Shown here piece after piece: positions 1 through 9,177 of a stretch of 38,590 bases of DNA (within the stretch, counting starts at the first letter, position 1; every line of letters starts with the position of its first letter). The DNA lies in contig NZ_JAAPBF010000047.1 of NCBI RefSeq assembly GCF_022695985.1, positions 1-38,590 of the forward strand, written 5' to 3'. Both the position numbers and the translations under genes were made by a program. This stretch comes from Streptomyces sp. NP-1717 (GTDB taxonomy: Bacteria; Actinomycetota; Actinomycetes; Streptomycetales; Streptomycetaceae). The notes beneath the pieces are model-generated. The model was not told where the DNA came from. It searched no databases and saw only the letters and a program-made list of their open reading frames with translations.

Positions 1-545
1 CTCGGGGGCGCGGCCCGCTGCGGCTCGTCGACGCTGATGCCGAAGTCCGTCGCGAGGCCCTCCAGTCCGCTGCTGTACCCCTGGCCGACCGAGCGGAACT
101 TCCAGGCGCCCTGGCGCCGGTAGAGCTCGCCGAGCACGAACGCCGTCTCGATGGTCGCGTCCTGGCTGTCGTACCGCGCGATCTCGGCGCCCGACGCCGC
201 GTCGAGCACGCGGACGTAGAGTCCGGGCACCCGGCCGAAGTTCCCGCCGTCCGCCGACGCGGCGACGACGATCCGCTCGATGTCGGCCTCCACACGGGCC
301 AGATCGACGGAGAGGGTGTCCGTCACCGTGCCGGGACCTGTGCCTTTCCCGTCGTAGCGCACCGCGCCCGACGCGTGCGCGGGCTGGTTGTAGAAAACGA
401 AGTCCGCGTCGGAGCGGACCTTTCCAGCCTTCAGCAGAAGAGCCGACGCGTCGACATCCGGTGTCCCCGGTGCTGAACGCCATCCCAATTCGACACGCAC
501 ACTCGGTGCCGACACCGGAACATTGGCTCCTTTAAGCATGGACAT
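1..545 (-). CDS. TerD-family protein (partial, C-terminus beyond left edge)
   Basis: This is the N-terminal 181 residues of a TerD-domain protein. It starts at [14 protein letters not shown] and has the typical TerD pattern: VRVELGW near residue 20, [10 protein letters not shown] near residue 48, the acidic [15 protein letters not shown] stretch, and the closing [20 protein letters not shown]. TerD proteins are cytoplasmic calcium-binding proteins linked to tellurite and general stress resistance, and Streptomyces carries many paralogues. The outer ATG at 545 is chosen because a purine-rich GGGGGCGAG lies just before it; the second ATG at 539 is possible. The sequence continues past one full TerD domain into a Pro/Ala-rich stretch, so the protein may be longer than single-domain TerD. 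It is transcribed away from the DUF6643-like gene at 799. Confidence 0.88.
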   Translation of the reverse strand, partial: MSMLKGANVPVSAPSVRVELGWRSAPGTPDVDASALLLKAGKVRSDADFVFYNQPAHASGAVRYDGKGTGPGTVTDTLSVDLARVEADIERIVVAASADGGNFGRVPGLYVRVLDAASGAEIARYDSQDATIETAFVLGELYRRQGAWKFRSVGQGYSSGLEGLATDFGISVDEPQRAAPP

Positions 546-798
546 GCTCGCCCCCATCGAGAGTCGGGTGACCGAAAGTTTTCCGTCGCGCCAAACCTAA
601 TCGCTGAAACAGCCGCCGCGCCCCCGAGGACCGACGAGTAACCCCTCCGGAGCTTGCCCTTTACACGATCACTACGCTGCCGGACGACCGATTTTCCCAA
701 GTTCGCTCGCATTGGGGATCCGAAGTCACCCACACCGCCGGAAACAACCCCCTTATCGGACTCCCCAACCGGCACATCGTGGGCTTAACTTATGTTCC

Positions 799-1320
799 AT
801 GACCTCCCCCCGCGCCACCTACGGCGGCGGTTACTACACCGCGCCGTCGTTCCCGGACACCCCGATCTACGACTCCCTGGTCGCGGAGCGGGGCACGCCT
901 CAGATCGCCCCGATCCGAGTGCCTTCCGCCTACGACACCGGCAGCAGCTACCAGAGCAACAGCTATCTGCCGGCGCTGCCTTCGGCGCTTCCCGCTCTCC
1001 CGGCGGCTCCTTCGCAGCCCACGCCGTCCTACGGCGGCTACCAGCCGCAGCCGGCGCAGCACCCCGTGCCGCTCCAGCACGCCCCGGCGCCCTACGTTCC
1101 GCAGCAGGCGCCGCCCCGCGGCTACCAGGGTGCTCAGCCCTATCCGCCCCAGCAGCAGCAACAGCAACCGCGTCCTCAGCAGCCCCGCCCGCCGCAGCAG
1201 CAGCGACCGGGGTCGGCGACGGGGTACGAGGCGATGCGCCCCGCTTCGCCGCGCCCGGCGCCCGCGCCGGTGCAGTACGACGACCCGTACAACCGCCCGT
1301 ACCAGAGCCGGGGTTACTGA
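799..1320 (+). CDS. DUF6643-like Pro/Gln-rich protein
   Basis: A 173-residue low-complexity protein starting MTSPRATYGGGYYTAPSF. It is rich in Pro, Gln, Ala and Tyr, with a polyglutamine run (residues about 118-128) and tyrosine-containing motifs such as YGGY, YDDPYNRPY and a C-terminal SRGY. I recognise it as a family conserved in Streptomyces and annotated DUF6643; no function is known to me. There is no signal peptide or membrane segment. The frame stays open upstream to 712, but residues before MTSPR look unlike the rest. No Shine-Dalgarno sequence precedes the ATG at 799; a TAACTT hexamer ends 7 bases before it, so a leaderless transcript is possible. It is divergent from the TerD gene, with 253 bases between them. 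Confidence 0.72.
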   Translation: MTSPRATYGGGYYTAPSFPDTPIYDSLVAERGTPQIAPIRVPSAYDTGSSYQSNSYLPALPSALPALPAAPSQPTPSYGGYQPQPAQHPVPLQHAPAPYVPQQAPPRGYQGAQPYPPQQQQQQPRPQQPRPPQQQRPGSATGYEAMRPASPRPAPAPVQYDDPYNRPYQSRGY

Positions 1321-1394
1321 CACCGGGCGTTCCGGAACGACCGGCGCGCCGGGACGGGCGGAGGGAGTCGGGGGCTCCCTGGCAGGATGGCCGT

Positions 1395-2363
1395 ATGCAT
1401 CAGCCGTTCGCCCCAGTCCTGCACGCCCTGCGCGTCCATCCGGTGAAGTCGGTGGGAGGTTTCACGACGGACAGCGCGGTCGTCGAGCCGTGGGGTCTGG
1501 CGGGAGACCGCCGGTGGACGCTGATCGACGAGTCGGGCACCGCTGTCACACAGCGCGAGTTGCCACGGCTCGCGCTGACCCGCGCCGAGCCGCTGCGGGA
1601 CGGCGGGATCGCGCTGCACGCGCCCGGCGGGGAGTCGCTGGAGGTCGCGCGCCCCGGAACGGGCGGCACAGGATCGGGTACCACGAGAACGGGCGGCCCG
1701 CGACGGGGTGAACAGCGTACGGACCGTCCGCGAACAGCCGTGTCCTCACCGGGTGTTGGCGTCGATCTGGCGGAGATCGAGCCCCCGGCGGACACGGACG
1801 ACGTCGTGGTGAACGTCTTCGGGACGAAGGTCGCCGCCTCGCTCGCGGACGCGCGGGCGAGCGACTGGTTCAGCCGCCATCTCGGGGTGGCGGTCCGGCT
1901 GGCACATCTCGGCGACCCGGCGAGCGCCCGGCCGGTCGATCCGGCGTACTCCCGCCCCGGGGACACCGTCAGCTTCGCCGACAGCCATCCGCTGCTCCTG
2001 GTCACCGTCTCCTCCTTCGACGCCCTCAACTCCCTGATAGCGCAGGGCGATCACGCCGACGAGGGCCCTCTGCCGATGGACCGCTTCCGGCCGAATCTCG
2101 TCGTCGCGGGCACCGCTCCCTGGGCCGAGGACGGGTGGCGCCGGATCACCGTCGGCGAGGTCACCTTCCGTGTCGCCAAGCCGTGCGGGCGCTGTGTGAT
2201 CACCACGACCGACCAGCGGACGGCGGGGCGCGGCAAGGAACCGCTGCGTACGCTCGCCCGGCACCGCCGGATCGACGGCAAGCTGGTCTTCGGGCAGAAG
2301 CTGGTGCCCGAGAACACCGGTACGGTGCAGGTGGGAGACGTGGTGAAGGTGTTCACCGACTGA
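1395..2363 (+). CDS. MOSC domain-containing protein with N-terminal beta-barrel domain
   Basis: A 322-residue protein. The N-terminal domain (HALRVHPVKSVGGF, then GLAGDRRWTLIDESG) is the MOSC_N beta-barrel; the C-terminal MOSC domain spans roughly residues 150-322. MOSC proteins handle molybdenum or sulfur through a conserved cysteine, as in YcbX and mARC relatives that reduce N-hydroxylated compounds. Here the AKPCGRCVITT motif carries Cys264 and Cys267, so the key cysteine is present. Residues about 86-121 form a Gly/Thr/Arg-rich low-complexity insert between the domains that usual family members lack. The ATG at 1395 is chosen because the family consensus begins there, although the frame is open further upstream. 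Confidence 0.85.
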   Translation: MHQPFAPVLHALRVHPVKSVGGFTTDSAVVEPWGLAGDRRWTLIDESGTAVTQRELPRLALTRAEPLRDGGIALHAPGGESLEVARPGTGGTGSGTTRTGGPRRGEQRTDRPRTAVSSPGVGVDLAEIEPPADTDDVVVNVFGTKVAASLADARASDWFSRHLGVAVRLAHLGDPASARPVDPAYSRPGDTVSFADSHPLLLVTVSSFDALNSLIAQGDHADEGPLPMDRFRPNLVVAGTAPWAEDGWRRITVGEVTFRVAKPCGRCVITTTDQRTAGRGKEPLRTLARHRRIDGKLVFGQKLVPENTGTVQVGDVVKVFTD

Positions 2364-2495
2364 CGCCGTGCCGGGTCCGGCCCGTCGAACCCCGGGGTGA
2401 TTTCGCTCTCCCTTCCGCCGTTTTGTGCGTGCGCGCGGCCCCATGGGGCTATGACGGAGAGAGCAACGGACGGAAGACGCAAGGGGTGAGACACG

Positions 2496-3104
2496 ATGCG
2501 AGCGGTCCTGGGGCTCCGGCGCTGGCGGCACAACCCGCTGCGGAGAAGGACCGATCTCGTCGAGGCGTGGGTAGCGTTCGGCGCCCTTGTCCTGATGCTC
2601 CTCGCCGCCCCGTCGATCGGCTGGATGTCGGGCGCGGCGACCGACGAGGCGTTCGGGCGGACGATCCGTGCCCAGCACGAGGACCGGCACCGTACGCACG
2701 CCCAGGTGGTCCGTCTCACGACGGCGCCCGCGCGTCTCATGTACGACCCGGAGACCTCGGCCGAGCGCGGGAGCGGCCGGCCGGTGATCGCCAAGTGGAC
2801 GGCGCCGGACGGGAGTCGGCACACCGAGACCGTCCGCTCGGCGCCGGCCACGGTCCGGCCCGGTGAGACCTTCCCGGTCTGGACAGACCGCGGCGGACAG
2901 CTCACCCAGCGGCCGACGGATCCCACCACCGCCCGTACGCACGCCGTGCTGGCGGGGCTCGGGGTGGCCGCTCTCGGCGCCCTGCTGGTCGAGGCCGCCA
3001 GACGGCTGGTGGTCCGGCAGCTCAACCGGCGCCGGTACGCGCGGCTCGATCTGGCCTGGGCGCAGGCCGGTCCCGACTGGGGCCGTACGGGCGCGGGCAG
3101 CTGA
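2496..3104 (+). CDS. Rv1733c-like membrane protein
   Basis: A 202-residue protein with a basic N-terminus (RRWRHNPLRRRTDLVEAW), a membrane segment at about 22-45, an extracytoplasmic middle containing TAPDGSRHTETV and GETFPVWTDRGG, a second membrane segment at about 148-168, and a basic tail. This two-helix layout matches the Rv1733c family, named for a mycobacterial membrane antigen and common in Streptomyces in many copies. No biochemical role is established. A good AAGGGGTGAG ribosome site precedes the ATG. No functional partner is evident nearby. Confidence 0.82.
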   Translation: MRAVLGLRRWRHNPLRRRTDLVEAWVAFGALVLMLLAAPSIGWMSGAATDEAFGRTIRAQHEDRHRTHAQVVRLTTAPARLMYDPETSAERGSGRPVIAKWTAPDGSRHTETVRSAPATVRPGETFPVWTDRGGQLTQRPTDPTTARTHAVLAGLGVAALGALLVEAARRLVVRQLNRRRYARLDLAWAQAGPDWGRTGAGS

Positions 3105-3291
3105 GCCGAAGGGCCCGAACAGCCCTTCTCACCGCCCCGGAACCGCTCTTGGGTCAACCGACCGGTGCCGCGCGCGCTACGGTGGTGCGACCCGGTCCTC
3201 CGTCGTGGCCGGGGCTTCCTTGAATTGACCCCGGAGCGGGTCAGATCGGCACAGCACGCGCAGGCGCACGAGGTGGGGACAGAACAACACC

Positions 3292-5721
3292 ATGGCACAG
3301 GGCACCGTCCAGGTGACGCACACCGGCACCTCGCGTTGGCGCAGGCGTACCGGCGAGTACGCGTCTCTCTCCGCGGCCCTGGAGGCCGCGAGCGACGGCG
3401 ACATACTCACCGTCGCGCCGGGCACCTACCGGGAGAATCTCGTGGTCACGCGCGCCGTCACGCTGCGCGGGCCCGAGGGCTCCTCGGGCTCGGTGCGCAT
3501 CGCACCGCCGGAGGGCGTGCCGCTGACGGTGCGCGCCTCGGCGACCGTCCACGACCTGCATGTGGAGGGCCAGGACACGACCGCGCCCGCGCTGCTCGTG
3601 GAGGACGGCACCCCCGAGCTGACGGACCTGCGGATCGTCACGCGTTCGGCCGCCGGTGTGGAGGTGCGCGGCGCCGCGCGCCCCACCGTCCGCCGCTGCA
3701 CCGTCGACAATCCGGCCGGTGTCGGGATCGCCGTACTCGACGGCGCCGGCGGGGTGTTCGAGGACTGCGAGGTCGTCGCGGCCGGCCAGTCGGGCGTCTC
3801 CGTACGCGGCGGGGCGCACCCCCGGCTGGAGCGCTGCCGGATCCACCACGCGTCGGGCGGCGGACTGACCGTCACCGGCGAGGGCAGCGGGCTGGAGGCG
3901 GTCGGCTGCGAGGTGTACGAGATCAAGGGCACCGGCGTACAGATCGCCTCCCGCGCCGCCGCCCATCTCACCGACTCCAGCGTCCACCGCACGTCGGCCG
4001 ACGGCATCACGCTCGACACGGACGCGGTGCTGACGCTCTCCGACTGCGACATCCACGACATCCCGGAGAACGCGGTCGATCTGCGTTCCCGCTCGGTGCT
4101 GACGCTGACCCGCTCCACGGTGCGCCGCTTCGGCCGCAACGGTCTCTCCGTCTGGGACCCGGGCACCCGGGTGGACGCCAACCAGTGCGAGATACATGAC
4201 AGCACGGGCGACTACCCGGCGGTCTGGGTGAGCGACGGGGCGACGGTCGTGCTCGACTCCTGCCGCGTGCACGACGTGCCGGACGCGCTGTTCGTCCTCG
4301 ACCGCGGCTCCCGCGCCGACGTCGTGGACAGCGACCTCTCCCAGGTCCGCAACACGGCCGTGTCGGTGAGCGACGGGGCGACGGCCCAGCTGGACGACTG
4401 CCGGATCAGGGAGGCGTCCACCGGCGCCTGGTTCCGGGACCACGGCAGCGGCGGCACGCTCAACTCCTGCACCATCGACGGTGTCCAGACCGGCGTCATC
4501 GTGACCAAGGGCGCGGACCCGACCATCGAGCGGTGCACGATCACCTCGCCGGCCGAGGCCGGTTTCTATGTCTCCGCCGAGGGCCGGGGCACCTTCCACG
4601 ACTGCCGGGTGACGGGCAGCGGCGGTTACGGCTTCCATGTGATGGACGGCTGCCGTACGACGCTGACGCGCTGCCGCACCGAGCGCTGCGCGCGCGGGGG
4701 TTACGAGTTCCCGGACGGCTCGGCGCCCGGCGCCGAGGGCAACGCTGCGGGGCCGACCGTGGAGGACTGCACGAGCGACGAGAGCGGGGTACTGGCCGCG
4801 GCGCCGCAGCCGGCGGCCGTGCTCACGGCGACGCAGACGACGGGGCTGCTGGGCGCGGTCCCGGCGGCGGGCGCGCCGCCCGTGCCGGACGCCTTGCCCG
4901 CCGAGCCGGTGCGCGAGCCGGGCAAGGTGCTCGGTGAACTCGACGCGCTGGTGGGCCTGGAGAGCGTCAAGCGCGAGGTCCGCGCCCTCACGAACATGAT
5001 CGAGGTCGGCAGGCGCAGGCAGCAGGCCGGTCTCAAGGCCGCCTCGGCCCGCCGCCATCTGGTCTTCACCGGCTCCCCCGGTACCGGCAAGACGACGGTG
5101 GCCCGGCTGTACGGCGAGATCCTGGCCTCGCTCGGGGTGCTGGAGCGCGGTCATCTCGTCGAGGTCTCGCGGGTGGACCTGGTGGGTGAGCACATCGGCT
5201 CCACCGCGATCCGTACACAGGAGGCCTTCGACCGGGCCCGTGGCGGTGTGCTGTTCATCGACGAGGCGTACGCGCTGTCGCCGGAGGACTCGGGGCGCGA
5301 CTTCGGGCGTGAGGCGATCGACACGCTGGTGAAGCTGATGGAGGACCACCGGGAGGCCGTGGTGGTGATCGTCGCCGGGTACACCGTGGAGATGGAACGA
5401 TTTCTCGCCGTCAACCCCGGTGTGGCGTCCCGTTTCTCACGCACCATCACCTTCGACGACTACGAGGCGGACGAACTGCTGCGGATCGTGGAGCGGCAGG
5501 CCGAGGAGCACGAGTACCAGCTCGGCGCGGGGACGGCCGAGGCGCTGCTGAAGTACTTCGCGGTGCTGCCCAAGGGGCCGGCCTTCGGCAACGGCCGTAC
5601 GGCGCGGCAGACGTTCGAGTCGATGGTGGAGCAACACGCCAGCAGGGTCGCCCAGTTGCCGGAGACCAGCACGGACGACCTGACCCTGCTCTACGCGGAC
5701 GATCTGCCCGAACTGCCCTGA
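3292..5721 (+). CDS. Right-handed beta-helix repeat protein fused to CbxX/CfxQ-type AAA+ ATPase
   Basis: An 809-residue two-part protein. Residues about 1-510 are a long series of PbH1/CASH-type beta-helix repeats with recurring patterns of the form D.C.I.D....G..V..G; the protein opens with the typical start SLSAALEAASDGDILTVAPG. After an Ala/Pro linker (about 510-545) comes an AAA+ domain of the CbxX/CfxQ/EccA type: Walker A GSPGTGKTT at 594, Walker B LFIDEAY at 654-660, and a NPGVASRF arginine-finger-like motif near 708-714. The beta-helix probably binds a polymer or protein and the ATPase remodels something; this is inference. No signal peptide is visible, so it is probably cytoplasmic. 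A GAGGTGGGG site precedes the ATG. An inverted repeat TGACCC-6-GGGTCA lies at 3226-3243. The 3' end overlaps the convergent gene by 31 bases. Confidence 0.9.
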   Translation: MAQGTVQVTHTGTSRWRRRTGEYASLSAALEAASDGDILTVAPGTYRENLVVTRAVTLRGPEGSSGSVRIAPPEGVPLTVRASATVHDLHVEGQDTTAPALLVEDGTPELTDLRIVTRSAAGVEVRGAARPTVRRCTVDNPAGVGIAVLDGAGGVFEDCEVVAAGQSGVSVRGGAHPRLERCRIHHASGGGLTVTGEGSGLEAVGCEVYEIKGTGVQIASRAAAHLTDSSVHRTSADGITLDTDAVLTLSDCDIHDIPENAVDLRSRSVLTLTRSTVRRFGRNGLSVWDPGTRVDANQCEIHDSTGDYPAVWVSDGATVVLDSCRVHDVPDALFVLDRGSRADVVDSDLSQVRNTAVSVSDGATAQLDDCRIREASTGAWFRDHGSGGTLNSCTIDGVQTGVIVTKGADPTIERCTITSPAEAGFYVSAEGRGTFHDCRVTGSGGYGFHVMDGCRTTLTRCRTERCARGGYEFPDGSAPGAEGNAAGPTVEDCTSDESGVLAAAPQPAAVLTATQTTGLLGAVPAAGAPPVPDALPAEPVREPGKVLGELDALVGLESVKREVRALTNMIEVGRRRQQAGLKAASARRHLVFTGSPGTGKTTVARLYGEILASLGVLERGHLVEVSRVDLVGEHIGSTAIRTQEAFDRARGGVLFIDEAYALSPEDSGRDFGREAIDTLVKLMEDHREAVVVIVAGYTVEMERFLAVNPGVASRFSRTITFDDYEADELLRIVERQAEEHEYQLGAGTAEALLKYFAVLPKGPAFGNGRTARQTFESMVEQHASRVAQLPETSTDDLTLLYADDLPELP

Positions 5722-8165
5722 CTCCGTGGGCTTTCCGGGGCTCCCCGGTCCGTCGCGGCGCCGTCGCGCTGCGCGGGCAGCGCGGGCGGCAGCCGGTCGA
5801 GCAGCGCGGCGCGCTCCACGGCGAACGCGGGGTCGGCCTGGTACTCGGAGTGACCGAGGATCGGTTCGGGCAGCGGGCGGCGCTCGGTGCGGCCGTAGGC
5901 GAGCGGGTCCTTCAGCGGCCCCCGGTCCACGGCCGGCGCGTCGCCGTCGGCGCCGAGCCTGACGGGTCCGCCGATGGGGTCGGTGGCGCGCCACAGGTTG
6001 CGCCAGCAGTGCACCTCCCTGCCGAGGTCGCTCAGCGGCCCGGCGCCGAAGTAGGCGGGGAACCAGCGGCCGTACAGCCGCTCCAGCGGTGAGCCGTACG
6101 TCAGCAGCGCCACCCGGTGGCGGGTGCCCTCCGGGAGCTGCCAGACGGCCGCCGCGGCCAGCACGCTGCCCTGCGAATGGCCGGAGATGACGAGACGTCC
6201 GCCGGTGCGGGCGGTCCAGGAGGCCATTCGCCAGGTGAGGTCGGGCACGGCGCGCTCCGCGTAGCACGGCGGCGCGAAGGGGTGCGAGGCGCGCGGCCAG
6301 AACGTGCCGACGTCCCAGAGGATGCCGATGGTGCGCCGGGCGGACGGGTCGCGGTAGGCGCGGCGGCCCCAGGTGACGAACAGTATGAAGCCGAGGCCGA
6401 TCAGCCAGGAGCCGAGCGCCTGCGCGGTGTCGGCGACCGACTGGACCAGCGCGGGGCCGCCCTCGGCCGCCCGGCCCGGCACGTCCCCGCTCAGCCAGGC
6501 CCCGAGGACGGCGCCGACGCCGAGCAGGAGCGTGGCGCCGGAGACGAGGCCGACCAGCCAGGGCGCCGCGTCGGTGAGTTCGGCGCGGGCCCGGGCTCCG
6601 GCGATCCGGCGGGTCCGGACGGAGTCCGGCGTGACCTTCTCCTCCCGCGACCCGTACTCCGCCTCCACGACGGGCGCGAGGCGACGGGCGGTACGCACGG
6701 TGCGCACCGCGAGGAGGGCGACCGGGATCAGGAGGAGCACGAGCAGGACGGGGATGACGGCGGCCTGCCAGCTCAGCAGCACCGGCGGTCCGACGATCGA
6801 GCCCTCGCCCATGCCGGGTGTGCCCGACCCGTCGAGCCAGTCGCCGACGCGCTGGGCCACACCGCCGGTCATCACCCCGGCCAGTGCGCAGGCCAGCATG
6901 GCGACGGCCGGGCCACCGAGGCCGAGGAGGGCGATCCTGGCGTGCGGGGCGCGGCGGTGCAGGACGAGGGCCGCGGCGGCGAGGGCGACGACGAGAACGC
7001 CCTGGGCGAGGACGAGGACCGGGAACGTGATCGCGCCGGGGAGGGTGCCGGCGGAGACCCATTCGGGGCGCGACCAGGCCGCGTACAGGACGCAGAGGCC
7101 GAGCAGGGCGAGGGAGACGGCGGGCAGCCGGCTGATGACCGCGTTGTCGAGCGTGCCGTCGCGCCTGCGCTCGCTGCGGCCCCTGCTGCACACCACCCAG
7201 AGCACAACGAGCGCGCCCGCGACGAGAGTTGACTGGAGCAACCAGCCGGCGCCCTCGCGTACGGCGCTGGACGCGCCGCGGTCGTGGCGGGCGGTGGCGC
7301 CGGTGATCGCGCCCGCGACGGTGAGGAATCCGGCGGCGGTGTGCGCGGCGCGCAGACGCGCGACGAGCCGGCGGCCGTACCAGAAGCCGGGCCTGCCGAG
7401 TGCGGGCCGGACCTTCGGAGTGCGCTGGACGCTCTCCCCCGCCGTACCCCGCGCCGGTCCTTCGCAGGCGTCCGTGGCGTCGTCGTCGCCGGCCTCGGGG
7501 CCCGGCTCCGGGAGGCTGCCGCCCGGAACGGAGTCGGTCGGCGGGCGCTGGGCCTCGTACGCGCTCCAGGTCCGGTTGGAGAGGTACCAGAGGAGGGCCA
7601 CCAGCAGCGCCGGTACGAGGGCGGCCAGCGCGAGGCGGCGGCCGGGCTGCGCCCACCAGCCGTCCCGCGCGGCGGACAGGAAGCCGAGCCAGGCCCGGTC
7701 CTCCGCGCAGCCGGCGGAGCCCGCGCACTGCCAGGCCACCAGGTCGAGCGCGACCTCGCAGGCGCCGGCGGTCAGCAGCACGGTGAGCGTGAGGGCCAGC
7801 AGCCGTACGAACACTCCGTAGAGGCGCTGTGTCCTGGCGAGGCCGTTGGTCGCCGGGCGCATCCAGTGCGCGAGGTTGACGACCATGAAGGGAAGCAGCA
7901 GCAGCCACAGGGCGCGGGCGCCGTTGCCGGAGGTGAGGTTGGACCAGCAGTACGCCTCGGGCACCGGCCCGTCCTCGTACCGCTTGGGGTGGGACTCGGC
8001 CTCCTCGTCGTCGGGACGCCGGTGGATGGCCGCGGTCTCGTCGCCGGTGATCCGGACCGTGTACGGATCGGCGAGCATCTCCTGCGGGGTGGCGCCGCCG
8101 ACGCCGTGGACCAGCAGTTCGAGCGCGGCGCCGCCGCCGCTGGGGACGGGGGGCTCGGGGGACAC
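5691..8165 (-). CDS. Large polytopic membrane protein with split alpha/beta-hydrolase motifs
   Basis: An 824-residue protein. Near the N-terminus ALELLVHGVGG (HGVGG at 20-24) looks like a hydrolase strand followed by an oxyanion-hole loop. A hydrophobic middle of roughly 10-11 helices follows, including LWLLLLPFMVVNLAHW and LLVLLLIPVALLAV. The soluble C-terminal part carries RLVISGHSQGSVLAAA, a nucleophile elbow with Ser664, then LLTYGSPLERLY, typical of lipase or esterase folds. Streptomyces homologues are usually left as hypothetical membrane proteins. I infer a membrane-anchored serine hydrolase of unknown substrate. The GTG at 8165 is chosen: it has a GGAGAG upstream and the family-like sequence starts there, although a TTG-initiated frame is open to 8264. 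Confidence 0.75.
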   Translation of the reverse strand: MSPEPPVPSGGGAALELLVHGVGGATPQEMLADPYTVRITGDETAAIHRRPDDEEAESHPKRYEDGPVPEAYCWSNLTSGNGARALWLLLLPFMVVNLAHWMRPATNGLARTQRLYGVFVRLLALTLTVLLTAGACEVALDLVAWQCAGSAGCAEDRAWLGFLSAARDGWWAQPGRRLALAALVPALLVALLWYLSNRTWSAYEAQRPPTDSVPGGSLPEPGPEAGDDDATDACEGPARGTAGESVQRTPKVRPALGRPGFWYGRRLVARLRAAHTAAGFLTVAGAITGATARHDRGASSAVREGAGWLLQSTLVAGALVVLWVVCSRGRSERRRDGTLDNAVISRLPAVSLALLGLCVLYAAWSRPEWVSAGTLPGAITFPVLVLAQGVLVVALAAAALVLHRRAPHARIALLGLGGPAVAMLACALAGVMTGGVAQRVGDWLDGSGTPGMGEGSIVGPPVLLSWQAAVIPVLLVLLLIPVALLAVRTVRTARRLAPVVEAEYGSREEKVTPDSVRTRRIAGARARAELTDAAPWLVGLVSGATLLLGVGAVLGAWLSGDVPGRAAEGGPALVQSVADTAQALGSWLIGLGFILFVTWGRRAYRDPSARRTIGILWDVGTFWPRASHPFAPPCYAERAVPDLTWRMASWTARTGGRLVISGHSQGSVLAAAAVWQLPEGTRHRVALLTYGSPLERLYGRWFPAYFGAGPLSDLGREVHCWRNLWRATDPIGGPVRLGADGDAPAVDRGPLKDPLAYGRTERRPLPEPILGHSEYQADPAFAVERAALLDRLPPALPAQRDGAATDRGAPESPRSQGSSGRSSA

Positions 8166-8346
8166 GTCGGCGACTCGCTCTCCGGGTGGTGTCTCGCGGC
8201 GGTGACCACCCCTCAGCGACTCTCCCCGGACCGGGGCGGGCCGACACCTGCGTGCGGGGCCCAACGCCGTGGGAGGATGAGGAACCTTTGATCAGCTGTG
8301 TACGGCGGCCCCGCACGATGCCGACGTGGAAGGACAGGCCCCGGTG

Positions 8347-9177
8347 GTGAGCGACAACCAGAACCTCCTCGCGGAACAGCGGCGCGCCCTGATCCTCGAC
8401 GAGGTGCGCAGGCGCGGCGGGATCCGGGTCAACGAGCTGACGCGCAAGCTCAACGTCTCGGACATGACGGTCCGCCGGGACCTCGACGCGCTCGCCCGGC
8501 TCGGCGTCATCGAGAAGGTGCACGGCGGCGCCGTGCCGGTGGTCGAGGCGAGTACGCACGAGCCGGGCTTCGAGGCCAAGTCGGAGCTCGAACTGAGCGC
8601 CAAGGAGGACATCGCGCGGGCGGCGGCGGCGATGGCGGTGCCCGGCCGGGCGATCGCCCTGTCGGGCGGGACCACCACGTACGCGCTGGCGCACCATCTG
8701 CTGGACGTGCCCGATCTGACGGTGGTGACGAACTCCGTGCGGGTGGCCGACGTGTTCCATGCCGCGCAGCCGGCCGGGGCGTCGGGCGGTCAGCGCGCGG
8801 GAGCGGCCACCGTGGTGCTCACGGGAGGTGTCCGCACCCCGTCGGACTCGCTGGTGGGGCCGGTCGCCGACCAGGCGATCCGCTCGCTCCACTTCGATGT
8901 GCTCTTCCTGGGTGTGCACGGCATCTCGCCCGGGGCCGGTCTGTCCACGCCGAATCTGGCCGAGGCGGAGACGAACAGACGTTTCGTGCGCTCGGCGCGC
9001 CGGGTGGTGGTCGTGGCGGACCACACCAAGTGGGGGACGGTGGGCCTGAGTTCGTTCGCGACGCTGGAGCAGGTCGACACCCTGGTCACCGACGCCGGGC
9101 TGTCGGCCGAGGTGCGCGAGGAGATCGTGGAACATCTGCCGGGCCTGGTCGTCGCCGGCGAATCGGCGGACGGGTGA
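8347..9177 (+). CDS. DeoR/GlpR-family transcriptional regulator
   Basis: A 276-residue DeoR-type repressor. The N-terminal helix-turn-helix is clear: QRRALILDEVRRRGG, VNELTRKLNVSDMTVRRDLD, then LGVIEKVHGGAV. The C-terminal DeoR sensor domain follows (GGTTTYALAHHL, VLTGGVRTPSDSLVGP, LFLGVHGI), a fold that usually binds a phosphorylated sugar. The start is ambiguous: GTG at 8326, 8344 or 8347. I prefer 8347 (MSDNQNLLAEQRR) because AAGGA at 8330-8334 fits it or 8344. Its stop codon overlaps the GTG of the SRPBCC gene by 4 bases, so the two are translationally coupled. No sugar genes adjoin, so its regulon cannot be told from here. Confidence 0.88.
   Translation: MSDNQNLLAEQRRALILDEVRRRGGIRVNELTRKLNVSDMTVRRDLDALARLGVIEKVHGGAVPVVEASTHEPGFEAKSELELSAKEDIARAAAAMAVPGRAIALSGGTTTYALAHHLLDVPDLTVVTNSVRVADVFHAAQPAGASGGQRAGAATVVLTGGVRTPSDSLVGPVADQAIRSLHFDVLFLGVHGISPGAGLSTPNLAEAETNRRFVRSARRVVVVADHTKWGTVGLSSFATLEQVDTLVTDAGLSAEVREEIVEHLPGLVVAGESADG

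Noticed and set aside
1147..1205. CAG-rich repeat that could resemble a repeat array
   Set aside because: It encodes the polyglutamine/proline tract of the DUF6643-like protein; there are no spacers, so it is not CRISPR.
3241..5349. Very long minus-strand open frame opposite the beta-helix/AAA+ gene
   Set aside because: It is an antisense shadow caused by high GC. The product is Arg/Ala/Gly-rich with no domain, while the plus strand has clear motifs.
8165..8264. Longer N-terminus for the membrane hydrolase using TTG at 8264
   Set aside because: The extra 33 residues are Arg/Gly-rich and lack family character, and the GTG at 8165 starts the conserved region.
5437..9135. Minus-strand open frame of over 1200 codons
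   Set aside because: It crosses the 3' part of the AAA+ gene, the membrane hydrolase in a wrong frame and the DeoR gene. Its product is low-complexity Arg/Pro/Ala with no recognisable domain.
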